Source: Macropodus opercularis | Taxonomy: Eukaryota; Chordata; Actinopteri; Anabantiformes; Osphronemidae | Direction of reading: 5' to 3' | Assembly (NCBI GenBank): GCA_030770545.1 | Contig: CM061096.1 | Location: 15,543,501 to 15,607,500, forward strand | DNA length: 64,000 nt | Shown: positions 11,011 to 22,300 of the stretch, in pieces | Layout: each line of letters starts with the position of its first letter | Numbering within the stretch: the first letter of the stretch is position 1 | Made by a program: the position numbers and the translations under genes | The notes under the pieces: generated by a model | The model's input: the letters and a program-made list of their open reading frames with translations, nothing else | Told to the model about the DNA's origin: nothing | The model's database searches: none

Positions 11011-11060
11011 GCGCAAAGTGAAACTACAAATGTGCGTCATAGAGTAACGTCACAGAAGGG
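11011..11060 (-). promoter_or_regulatory. ISRE-like and CRE-like sites upstream of gene C
   Basis: CAAAGTGAAACT at 11014-11025 reads AGTTTCACTTTG on the minus strand, close to the ISRE consensus AGTTTCNNTTTC. A TAACGTCA core follows at 11044-11051. The pair lies about 160-190 bp upstream of the gene C ATG, matching the ISRE plus CRE pairing seen at genes A and B. Function is inferred. Confidence 0.5.
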
Positions 11061-11185
11061 GTGTGGCATAAAAGGAGCTCAGTGCTCGGACTTGTTTAAC
11101 ATGTACATGATACAAATGGACTTTTCTGTGAAGATCAGCTTTGCTCTGGACCAGAAGGTCCCGTGAATGTGTTCGGTAAAACCAA

Positions 11186-11287
11186 ACGCGTCCTCTGGGA
11201 AGACGACTTTACCAAACGCGTTTGTCTGACTCCGCCCCGCGGCAGGTCTGGACGCGTCTGGACGCGTGTGGACGCGTGTGGACGCGT
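11186..11287. repeat. Cluster of six ACGCGT palindromes, four in a 10-bp tandem repeat
   Basis: ACGCGT occurs at 11186, 11216, 11252, 11262, 11272 and 11282. The last four belong to a tandem array with unit GGACGCGTST; the first two share the longer string ACCAAACGCGT. The region is CpG-dense and lies about 330 bp upstream of gene C. Confidence 0.85.
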
Positions 11288-11354
11288 CTTTCTTTGTTGA
11301 GTGAAGAATCGAATCCACGCTGACTGATCTGTTCTCTGGTGCCATCTTAGCCAC

Positions 11355-12073
11355 TAACAGTTAGTAGCCATCAAAACGAGTCTGTCAACAGAGACACAAA
11401 CACGTTTAAAAACAGTCGCAGGAAAAGCGTAAAGTGTTTCTAAAATACGATGAGCAGTAAGTAACCATTAATAAAGGAGGACATTCTTCAACACCAACAT
11501 ATTAAATAGAAACAACTGCTGATCATTAAACCGTCATGGGATGAGTTTACTGCTCATCTAGGAAAACAATCATTTCATGTTTGCTGTAGATTCAATCAAA
11601 CTCTGACAGCATCACATTTAACGTTTTAATATTCAATATGAATGAACAGAGGCAGTAATATCATGTATGATCATATATCAAGTGTCATCGAATGATTTTG
11701 TTCACTGCGCCATCAGCAGCTCCTGGATCTGGGTCATTTCCAAGATTGAGAAACCGCGAAAAGGCCAAATACTGTGATTTTATAGGACATGTTCAAATGT
11801 GAATAATAGTCAACTGTAAACCTGGATAAATAAATATGTTTCAGCTTTTTTAATGCTTGGGGCACCAGGATGAAAAACATTTCACCGCCGCGTAAAACGA
11901 GCCAAGCTCAGTAAGCGTTGATTCGACGTCTTCTCTGGGTTTCGGTGAAGTTGTGGCCACTACTGGAACAAGATCAACGCATCATACAACTCACGATGAA
12001 AGCTTAGAGGCGGTTTGTTCTGATGATGAGGGATAAAGTTATTACTCATATTTGTGTAAGTCGGCACAGAAAC
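11355..12073. other. Intergenic spacer between fam20cl and gene C
   Basis: About 0.7 kb of AT-rich sequence. I see no coding exon, RNA gene or clear repeat. It should hold the 3' UTR of fam20cl; no canonical AATAAA for that gene stands out. Confidence 0.5.
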
Positions 12074-15000
12074 TTAATCATATCCCTCCAAGTCATCGTA
12101 GATGACATCGCTGCGCCGATGCTGACAGGTGTGCACCACGCGCAGGACGGTTGAAAGGCGTCTGTCCAAAGCAGCGAGGTGCGCTTCCGCCAGAAGAGGG
12201 GCCACGTCTGCCAGAGGGTCCAGAGCCAGCGACTCCCGCATGACGTCACTCAGACGGAAGCCAGGGAGGGACAAGAGACGCAGGCGAAGGAGGGTGGAGC
12301 GACGGATCCTGGGAAGGGAGGTGGGACAGCGACGGCACAAGTTAACGAGCTGAACGCTGACGTCACGTCACAGTGCGCGCGCGGTTTACCTGCAACACTG
12401 CTGCAGAGGAGCCAGAATAGACGGCTCGTCCCGAGAGTGGCGCCCGAACCTGCAACACAGCAAGCAGCTCGTCAACATGAGCAGGTCCGGCAGCCAGAAG
12501 CTCAGAGACGGATGCCACTCACGCCCGTCCGTTGTCCAGATGCAGGAGGAACGTTTCGTTGCCAAATTTCTCAAAGGTCTCGTAGTGATGTCTGTCCATG
12601 TTGTCTTTGAGTGACAATAGAACGTTTCGTTAAATTTGAATGGAACATCCTGATTCATGTTCATTTTAGAGTTTACACACACACACACACACACGCTGCT
12701 GCCAGTGATGAACGAATGAATCAGGTCAAATCCTTTACTGACTCATGAGAAAGTCCAGCACAGCCATGTCTATGAGATCCACCAGCCTGGTGCCCTGGTT
12801 GTAAGGAGGCGTCTGTTTCACCGAGTCACAGTAGGCCGGGTCCTTCTCCCACCTGGGAGCAGCAGACGAACATCAAATTAAACGGAATCATCACGCAGTT
12901 CAAATGTTTAATAGAGCTGGTCATTCAGCGGGTGCAGGTCCTCGGTCCGACCACTGGAGGGCGGTAGAGAGCCGCGACTCAACGCGCTCGTTTAAACTTA
13001 AACAGCATCAAGGCGGAAGTGTCACAGGTTAAAACGTTGGCGCTTCATGGTGAGATTGTGAGACATTCATCAGACACACTGTGTACACACGGTGCCTGCT
13101 TGCTGTGGCTGTAGGACCGTCTCCATGGCGACCTCCAGGACCTGCGCGGGGCGAGGCTGAGGTCAGGCAGCATGGCAGCCAGGGAGACCTCCAGGGCGTG
13201 TGGCTGGCCGCACACCGGGTGCTCTGGTGAGCAGTAGTACTCACACTGGCCGTAGAAACACACGTTCCCCGCTGCGGAGACAGACTCGCTGTTAGCCGTG
13301 AGCTTTCTGCTGCCGCTTGGTGACCTGTCCACAAACATCACGCACCGGGGGACGTGAAGAAGGTCCTGGAGAGCCTGTGGTCGCTTGTTATTTCTTGGAT
13401 GTCTGTGGTGACGTTGATGAGCCGACCCACCACTGGAGGGATCCTGTTGAAGCCCAGCAACCTGGATGGAAACGCACAAGCAGTGAAGATAACAAATAGT
13501 GACCTGGTTGAAGAACGTCTGCGCACCCAGCAGGACGCCTGCCACCGGCTGACAGGCTGTGACCACACGCACCTGTCCAGGTGAAAGGCAGAAATCTCTG
13601 CATTGTGTCGTTCAAAGTCTGAGAAGTAGAAGAGGTTTAGATCAGTCTCTGCGTCTCTGGACTGTCTGGAACAAAAAACACACAGAAGCTCAAGCACGTG
13701 GATCTGCGTCCACACGTCTGTTCATCATGGAGCCTGCAGGTCGGTGCAGGGTTACCTCATGGGTTTGAGCAGAGCTTGTCCGTGGTCTGGGAACGATATG
13801 AGCAGCTTGAGCTGGGTGCCTCCTGTCTTCTGCACTGAACACAGTGAGCAGAAAAAAGAGGATTTACACTGTCCATCACCAAATTTGCTGTATTCTTTCA
13901 TCCCAACAAACCTGATCCACCTCAAACACGCTCCAGACGACAGCGAAGGCAGCGCAGGACTCAAATCAAAGTGTGCGTTTGATCTGGTTCGAGTGAGCAA
14001 ACTCAACGTGAGACCTCCAGAAAGAAGAAGTGCTGTGGCTCCTGAACGCTGCTGCGTCACGTCCAGGGCATAAATCAGTCGCTCTCATTTAGTTACTGAT
14101 TTACACATGATTAAAAATCAGCCTGTTGTTGACACGAGTGCTTAGTAACACAAATCTATAGATGCATTATTCATTGTGCAGGCAAAGTGTTGATGCTGCT
14201 ACATGGAAGGTGCATTTTAACCGTTGATGTTTTTACCCTAAATAATAATTCAACATAGAGACTGTGTCCACTCTCTACTGTGCTGCTTGTTATTGTGTCC
14301 GCGTACGGAGACGCAGACGGTTTGTCGAACGCCCTCAGGTTTGTTCTTTCATTGTGCATAATTGTGCTTTTATTATCATACATCCCTGTGTGATTTATTT
14401 TTCCACATCCCCGCCTCTTGGTGACAACGTACAGGCTAATCTTCTTGCTGTGGGCTTTTGGCAGCGTGGATTCGATGCTCTGCGCTGCTTCTGGCTCTCT
14501 CATGGGGAGTATGAATGAATTGCACACAGGGAAATGATGAGTCTCAACTTCAACCTACACACTAGTGAGACACCTCAGGATGAATCAGCTCCTTCAGTTT
14601 AAAGACATATTGAAGCATCTTATTTTAGATGAATCTCAGAACACAGATCCAGACATTTCATTCATTAATGATGAGTTGTTCAGCTCTGCCTTTACTTCTG
14701 TTTTTACAATGATGAGCGATCAGAACGGGGACATTTCTACTCTACGTTTATTATTCTAACTGTGGCTGAACAGGTGTTCCTAATGAAGTGGCCAGTTGTC
14801 TGTAGCCCCGCCCTGTCTTTTGCTCACCTGCAGCGAGGACACGTTGACTCGCCAGATGTTGCGTCAGCTGGCCCAGGCTGGGGTCCTTCCTGTCGTACAG
14901 CTCCCAGCGCGTGATGCCCAGTTGGAACCTCAGCCAGGGAGGATGCGTCTCCGCGTCGCTCGTCCACGCCGCTTTGTCGTAGCCTTGCTCCTCGCTGGCG

Positions 15001-15588
15001 CTGCGCCTTCAAGGGGAAACCTAAAAGTAGATTTCATCCTCTGGGGACCATGATAGAGCTTCCATTAAACATAGGTTTCACTCACCAGTTGCTGTCAGTA
15101 GTGATTCCGGCCTCCCACTCCTCTTCCTCGCTTCTCGTATCCTCATTTGTCTTCACCCTCAGCAGCCAATCGTCTTCTTGTGGCTCTGGGCGAGGAAGGT
15201 TGTACAGCGGGTGTCTGAACAGTGCCTCCAGCTCTGAGTGACCTTTAACCTTTTGAGTTACTCCATCAGCGCTGATTAGTTTCTTTTGCCTCTCAGTGGA
15301 CTCATTCAGTGTGTTTCTGCTTCTGTGCTGTAACACGTTGGAACTGGACCGGAGATGCTTATCATTCTGAGAGCTCGTTGGCAGTTTATGTGAGGGGGAG
15401 GCAGCCGATGAAGAGGTGGAGTGGAAAGCAAACCGATACTCCTGGGACGAGGAGGAAGGGGCGGGAAGGACACAGGCCGTTTGGAGGACAGAGAGACAGA
15501 AAAACGCCAGAAGGAGATGCAGAGTGAGGGACACACATGCCAGACCCAGGTAGATGGAGCGTGTGGACCGACCCAGGTTCTGTCTCAT
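12074..15588 (-). CDS. fam20cl: FAM20C-like secretory-pathway (Golgi) kinase
   Basis: FAM20 kinases phosphorylate secreted proteins in the Golgi lumen; FAM20C acts on S-x-E/pS sites. Ten exons: 15588-15086, about 15006-14828, 13834-13756, 13665-13573, 13461-13346, 13271-13091, 12852-12743, 12604-12523, 12449-12390, 12308-12074; about 545 aa (human FAM20C is 584). The start chosen is MRQNLGRST at 15588, directly before a hydrophobic signal-anchor (residues about 12-34). Exon 1 then encodes a Ser-rich stem ending near HPLYNLP, typical of the family. Kinase hallmarks visible: GGTQLKLL (nucleotide-binding Lys), YFSDFERHNAE (ion-pair Glu), the Cys-rich CFYGQCEYYC segment, NMDRHHYETFEKFG (catalytic Asp), HLDNGR (metal-binding Asp), PLQQCCR near the end. 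The Glu in FERHNAE argues against FAM20A, which lacks it. The exon 2 acceptor is ambiguous (15006 or 15000, both in phase). The family is certain; assignment to the teleost fam20cl paralogue rather than fam20ca/cb is less so. Confidence 0.9.
12674..12694. repeat. (CA)n microsatellite in a fam20cl intron
   Basis: About ten CA units lie in the intron between exons 7 and 8 of fam20cl, about 70 bp from the exon 8 acceptor. Confidence 0.9.
14771..14796. repeat. Possible dispersed fish repeat end in fam20cl intron 2
   Basis: CAGGTGTTCCTAATGAAGTG and the following GCCAGT resemble a sequence I recall as widespread in teleost genomes (consensus with AATAAAGTGG). The flanks (14560-14760) carry a short open frame that I do not consider a gene. 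The exact repeat family is not known to me. Confidence 0.35.
15033..15053. repeat. Short dispersed repeat, copy 1
   Basis: TTCATCCTCTGGGGACCATG recurs with one change at 16304-16324, where it reads TTCATCCTCTGGGAACCATG. I recall similar strings as scattered relics in fish genomes. This copy lies in fam20cl intron 1. Confidence 0.5.
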
Positions 15589-16303
15589 GGTGCTGGAGGA
15601 GAGAGGCACAACAGGAGAACTCTTTTAAATCCAAGCAGACCGCGGAGCCCTGCCAGCACTTCAAACCTGCTCATGATGAAAGACTCTGCTCGTTGTGCTC
15701 GTCTCACACATACAGATCGAGGACAAAAAAGGAAAACGCCAGATGAAACAGAACTTTTACTTTGAAGCAAGTGCAGCGCTCACAGAGGCTGCTGTAGTAA
15801 GGTAAATGCCAATTAGCTGCAGCAGCTTTAAAGACGGCCGGATCACAGCTGCAGCAGTTTACTGGACACAGCGGCTGTAAATAAAGCAGCGAGAGCAACA
15901 CAGCTCTGCTTTTGATCAGTGGAAAACTGTGAAACCACTGAGTGGAATCTGGATCCTGACGCGCTCGAGCAAAGAGCTAACAAACCACAAACACACACAA
16001 ACAAAATGCTGCACCGCCACAAACCTCACCCACGGTCTTAACAGAAGAAAGTTCAAGAGTTCCAGGAAGACACGATATTTAGCAACATCCTAGCAGCGAG
16101 GCAGACACGAGGTCATTTAAACGCGGAAGATGCTAGCACTGACCAAGATAATGTAGCATTTCTATCATTTGCACTTGGTCCTAAACGAATGTCTTTAATA
16201 AACTGAAACATCTGAGCCGATGATACACATGCTCAGAACGACTACTGGCACAGTTCACCAACAGATTTCCTGACAAGCCATCCAGTCGCTGTAGCCAGAA
16301 GGG

Positions 16304-16324
16304 TTCATCCTCTGGGAACCATGA
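16304..16324. repeat. Short dispersed repeat, copy 2
   Basis: Second copy, same orientation, of the element at 15033-15053, about 1.27 kb away. The shared core differs at one base. Confidence 0.5.
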
Positions 16325-17229
16325 ATGTACAGCATGTCACAAATGTGTAGTGGATTTCTGACGCCTTGTGATAATCTAACAGCCTATTCAGCTGTGAGTC
16401 ATCAACGCAGCTTTCATCACGTGCAGGATTGTGTATAATGTGTTGCAACAAAATGCAGAACACTGATTACTGAGACTCAGGCGTCCATACATTCATACGG
16501 TCACACTTCAGTAGTTGGGCAACAACCAGTCACATAATCATTTACGTCAAAGAAAAGCTCACTGAGAAAATCAATACATTATTGAACAACCTGCTGCTCC
16601 CAGATTCCCTGTGACCAACAGGCTTGAGAAATGACTTACATCTCTTTGCCTTCAAGTCCTTTTCTCTCTCTCTTCCTCTGTATTCCACCCCCTTCCCCTG
16701 TTAATGAGACAGATCTTCAGAGTCCGTTGGCATTTCTACCCCTGTGCTCACCCTGTTCGCGTGTATGTGTGTTTGCCATCGTGCGACCCGTGAACAGGAG
16801 TGAGAGGACTGACACGTCAAGGTTGTGCTGACCTGTGTCTCTGTGACCCACAGTCAAATGGAAAGCAACCACAATGAACTGCCAAATGATCTTTCAGTCT
16901 GCCCGGATCAATACACGGCAGCCAAACAGCACAACAATAATCTCAACATATGGTTCTGTGGAGGCGCATTAAATTACCAAACAGCTGTAACTTCTATTTG
17001 CCTAGAGCAGTAGTCGGACATTATAACGGCGTCAGTATTTCAATGAAGAACTGGCTGATTTATGATTATAAGAAACTGAATGATGTTTCTGCAGTTGGTA
17101 AAAATGTCAACTGGACTTCATTTACAAATAAACACGTCATGTCATTACATTTCCAGTTTGAAACAACAAAGCCCTGGGCAACTGATTCCATGAAAAGCTA
17201 ATGCAGCACAGCTGAAGGTTACCAAGGAG

Positions 17230-17400
17230 GTGAAAACGTCATCCGAATGGCAGGGTGGCGGAGGGAGCGTCATCATCTGGTCCTGCTTCACGGCGTCAGA
17301 CTCTGAATCAAAGGCTACATTTGTCACAGTAGGACACAGTAGGAGCTGGGAGCTCATGATCCACTGGATGGACGTGGTTACTGCTGTAATTACATCCACG
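17230..17400 (+). mobile_element. Possible degraded Tc1/mariner transposase fragment
   Basis: The plus frame reads WQGGGGSVIIWSCFTASDSE, which resembles the conserved GGGSxMxWGCFxASG block of Tc1-type transposases. The expected downstream QQDNDPKHT segment and terminal inverted repeats are not visible, so this would be an old short relic. Chance resemblance cannot be excluded. Confidence 0.35.
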
Positions 17401-19215
17401 CATTCGCTTGTATGTTGGTTAGTTACGGCTTAACCATAACCATAGAATCAGACTCTTGGGAAACAAAGAGACTCTTGGTGAGAGACTCTTATGAACAGTT
17501 TGATCCTGTTCGCTCACATAGAAAAGTGAATGAATTAACACAAATCACTGATGTATTCACCTGTTTTCTCCTTTTTAATCCAAACCGTCTCCTGATATGA
17601 TGTTAAATCTTTCTCCCAGACTTTCAGAGCGTTCCGTCCTATGGGGGTTGAGAAACCGCTCTCCTACTCAGCTAATTAGCCAACTTTATGTTTCCCTTAA
17701 TTAGCTGCATTTGCTCTAGGACAAAATCTATTATGTATGTTGCAGCCGGTCCCAGCAGGATCAAGCTGAGGCTTTAACAAACCTGTGGCAGCGCTGAGGT
17801 TCTGTGTACATGCAGCTTCTGGAAGCGTTTCATTACATGTAAACAATTAAGGTCACAAAGCAGAGCAAACACAGAGGGAACAGCTGCTGTGTTACCTTAT
17901 GTGTCCTGCTCAGTGTGACACGCTGGCCCGAGCGGAGCTTCTACGCAGCCAGAGATGTGTGTGACTGATTGAGTGACAGGCAGGAGGTTTTGGTCTTGGA
18001 GGCTGGAGGCGCAGCGTAAGGAACAGCGTTGCTAAGCACAGATACCATCATCGCGCCGGGTTCAGCTGCTCATCACTCCAGTAGGAAATATTGTTTGATT
18101 CCAGGCTGCTCTGTTTGTATTATGGGATGTCAGCAGATTCTGTGCAAAATGCATTTGAAATGTGTGTTGCTTTCAATCTCTTCCTCCCGCTCCCTTTAGT
18201 GCCTTTCTCCCATTTTACACGCTCGTAAAACGCTCACACGCTTCCATTCAAGCAGCGAAACCACCGTTCAGCCCGTCTCCTTTACAGCAGCTACAGCAGC
18301 TTAATGTAGGTTGCTTGGAAACAACCCAGAATTTGGCACCTAATTGGAGCATGTGTGCTTTATCCAGCAGGCAGGCGGTGCTTGGAGACTGCTGTGCAAA
18401 CCCAGGATAAGACAAAGTGAATTCAAGATCACATCTGACATTGCAGATACGGGCCGGCTGGCCCGGCGCGTCGCCTGACAGCTCGTTTGGGTATTGCTGT
18501 ATTGCATATGCTGTGCACGTGTTTGTGTGTCACAGAAGGTGTGTGTGTGAAAAAGACGTGTGTTCACACATGTGCTGCTTGTGTGTAGCTGGGCGTGAGG
18601 ACGTGTGGGACGCAGGGAGTGAAGTGTTTAATCGTGTGTTGGCAGCTTCATCTCTTTAGGGTTTTCTTTCATTGTGTTTAACCTACATTGTCTCTTCAGG
18701 TGTGTGTTTGTGTGTGTGTGCGCGTTGGCAAACATGGAGAGAAGACAAACATATATGCAAACCTTTCACTTTAAAGAAGCAGCTCTGAACTGTCCAAAAG
18801 GCTTCTCTTGAGGACAGTAGCTCAGATGTGTCGGACAGTTTCCTCCCAGGCTTAGTGAGTCCTCAGAAGCTCCCAGTACCATCAGGACAGGAGCCTGGTG
18901 GATTCGTTCGGCTCTAATTCACGGTGGTGTGGATGTTCAGTATGAGCTGGTGTGTGTTCTGGTGTGTGAGGGGCTCTTTGGACGCTCGCTCATCCTCCTA
19001 CTCCTCTTTTCTCACGCCATCACAGTTTATCTCTCTCCCCCCTCTCTCACCTGCGTCACCTCTCCTCTTTTCCACCCACCCTTGTTCCTCCTCCACCACC
19101 ACTTGTCTCTCTTTCTGGAAGCTCAGAGGCCTGGAGTCTTTGAAAGCGCACGCTCCTGTGGCTCTCGCTGCTGCTAGGCTCTCAGTATGGATGTGCATGA
19201 ATATTTCATCTTGTC

Positions 19216-19330
19216 GGGGGAGAGAGAAAGAGAGAAGCAAAAGATTGGAGAGAGAGAGTGAGAGAAGGAGAGAGAGGGGGATGGATTGAAAGACGTGGGA
19301 GAGGAAAGAGAACGAGAGGGAAAGAGTGAC
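19216..19330. repeat. GA-rich purine tract
   Basis: A strand-asymmetric run of GAGA/GGAGAGAG units with few pyrimidines. Long open frames on the opposite strand here (Leu/Ser/Pro-rich) are artefacts of the skewed composition. Confidence 0.75.
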
Positions 19331-22300
19331 GGAGCAAAGCAGGTGAGAGCAGTCGAAATATGACAAAGATAAACACTTGCAAATGAGCAACAGAAGGAAA
19401 CAACACAAAAATGGGAGAGATGAGGCTGAATTCAATCTAGAAGGAGCGGGAGCGCGGTGAAGGGACTCGCGTGGAATACCAACGACAGTCAGAGTCATAT
19501 CTTAATCCGAGAAACACAAACGTACGCATCAGAATTCACACAAAACCAACGTGGAGACCGGAGCCTTCACTGCTGGTTCTACTTCATTGAGGCGGTGGTG
19601 GGATCATCTAATCCCGCATCTCTCCACGCGGGACAATCTGTCGTCGATCGTATGTGCAAACAACCTAATGAAGGCAAAGCCCAGCGTGTGAGGAATGACG
19701 GTCAACCGCAGAACGAGTCGCGTAATTGGCCTTTTGGTGAAGTCCTTCACAGGTGAACTGTGGTTGAGCAGCTGTAAAGCCCTGTGGCCGTTCACTGCGG
19801 GCAGCATTTAGCAACCAACAGTTTACCGAAACAGAATTTAGTTATAGTGGAGCAGACAAATCCATCCTTCATCCTGTGGCTGGTCACTGGAGCAGGACAC
19901 ACGTTGACCTCCTTCACCTAAACTAATGGAACTTTCAGTTTCAAAGCCAACACGCAGCCGAGTCTGTCTGTGGTGATGAGGCCCGTTCTGTGTTTGCTGC
20001 CGGTGGGTGTTTGTCCTCCACTAAAGCCCAGCAGCAAGTTACATAATCAAAGAAGTGAAGTCAAATGCATCACCTTTGTCCCAGATCGGGGCTGTTTTAT
20101 CACCGCAGGTGCTTTGAAACGCTGTCAGCCTGTTCCTGTGTCTCACAGAACAAACAGAGAGAAATGTGGGCACAGAAAGAGACGCACAGATACAGTGAAA
20201 GTGAGCTGTAACAGGCCATATGGCTGCAGATTCGCTGTGCTGCTAATACAGACTTGATGATTTTATTTACAGCGATTTCATGCTGGATTTGGACGATCGA
20301 GTACTAGTGAAGGACTAAGGATGTGGGAGTGTGATGTTTTGTGTCTCCACTGAAAAAAGCTGAGAGGACACATGGAGACGTGGCAGAGAGGGAGTCTTTT
20401 TAATTTAGTCAAGATGTGGTTACCAGCAAAAAGCCAGCTCAGCCAGCGGAAGACGGGCTTCCGGCAGGTGGCACGACGAGGCTCACAGACGGGTCTGCTC
20501 AGCCGCACGCGAACACGCATCTTAAAAAGTCTGAGGCTCGCAGCTCGGTTATGATGAACAGGCGTCTCTGTGCTCAGGACTGACCCGTACGCGGCGCCAC
20601 CATCGTGCTGCCGCTCCGCCTGTTGTCACATTTGACTCATCCTCTCACTCCCCCTCTTTTCTTCAGACACTCATTTGTCTTCACACAACACTTTTGTTCA
20701 CACTTCTTTTCCATTTGGTGCTCACGTGGAATTAAAAAACTGAAAATGAACATGGCAACGCTCAGATCTGAAACATTCGTGAGCACCACCGTGCGACGTA
20801 CAGTAGCGCTGGACGAAGATGTTTTGCCCATGGAGTGAACAAGGCCACCTGCTGAGCAAGGAGGGAGTGGGGCGGGATGTGGACGAGGTGGAGGAACAGC
20901 AAAGCGTGTTCCTGTCCAGATGGAGCCTCTGTGGGGATTTTGGACTGTGTGTGTATGAAGACGCTTCTGGTTCGATGCCATGTGGGGGTTGAGTTGGAGT
21001 CGGTGGATTACCTCCTCTGCTCCAAAGGGAAAGTGATGAGTAGGCGGATTTACTGCAGGAGGAGGAGATGATACTATATGTGGCAGATAACGTTAGGCTG
21101 TGTCGTTAAGACCATCATGTACTTACACTGCACATTTAAAACTACCAGCGGTGCAAACATAATGCTTCCTCACTGTTATCATCGTCTACTGTGAGCATCA
21201 TAAAATCAGTCAAGGCCAATAGTGGCTCGCGTTGAAAGTCACAGTTTTAAAAACAGCGAACCTCAACTGTAGCACGTTGCTATGCTCGGTAAAGGAGGCT
21301 AAGAAACAAAGCCGTCACCTGCTTTAGTAGGAGTCAACTGTTCTCTGAAAGGAAGAGGAGGCTTCATAAATAGCCTCTAAGTCCTAGTTCGAGGAAGCAT
21401 TTTTAGTTGACATTAACCTTCAGTGATTCCTAGAAGTGATTTGAATTTGTGCTTTATGCACAATAACCTGCTTCAGCTTGAGTCCAACTAAAAAGCTTCT
21501 CGACTTGAATCTCGACTAAGGAGCGAAACGCACCCATCAACAGTGTCAGTGGCTTCCAGCTCCATGAGCCTTTACAGGAGCAGTAAATGAACAGATTTAC
21601 TCTTGAAGTCAAATCCCAGCGGTGCAGCGTTTCATTTTCTGAGCTTTGAGCTTTAAAACCCAGACGAGCTTCATTCCCGCAGCTACGAGTCCTCCAACCC
21701 AAAACAGACCCGCTCGGCCTCTGCACTGTGAAAAAGGGAAACATGACCCATGTAGCGCATGCAGTGCGCGTCCAGCTGGACTAATAGTTTGATCTTTTAC
21801 TGTCAATCTACCGTCTGATGGTTTGAGAGTTCTTTTAGGATGTGACTATTTGTTGGTCGTCCATTTATGGATTATGGAGGGATTATATTCCATCTATTCC
21901 TACAGTAGATGGGGATGGATAATCCAATGGGGAATATCATCTTCCGCATGTGTTGAAATCTAAATGTTGTCTCTGTGTAACAGCACATGGATCCATTCCT
22001 ATTCTGTGCGCTGCAGTTTGTTTTAACGCTTCACTAAACGAAAAGCAAACACACCCGACTCGATCTGTGTGACGCGCTGAAAAAAGGAAGAATAAAAGCG
22101 GAGGCAGATTCGAGCTGATGTGTGAGCGTCGCACACACAGATCCTCCGTCTCCGCTGAGAAATGTGGGGAGCAGATAAAGAAATTAACACCTGACAGGCT
22201 GCCAAAAGCTCGAAACTGACTGCGACGGGCAGTTCCGTTAAAGCGGCAGCAGCAGAGCAGGTGAGACGTGGAGAAAAAAGGAGAACGGCTCCAAACGTGG

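Noticed and set aside
11079..11354. Minus-strand 91-codon open frame upstream of gene C
   Set aside because: It runs through the ACGCGT repeat array, has no recognisable similarity and sits in the likely promoter; composition suggests chance.
14565..14759. Plus-strand 64-codon frame inside fam20cl intron 2
   Set aside because: No similarity or splice support, and it abuts a probable dispersed repeat end.
18998..19498. 166-codon minus-strand Leu/Ser-rich frame
   Set aside because: Same artefact over the GA-rich tract at 19.2-19.3 kb.
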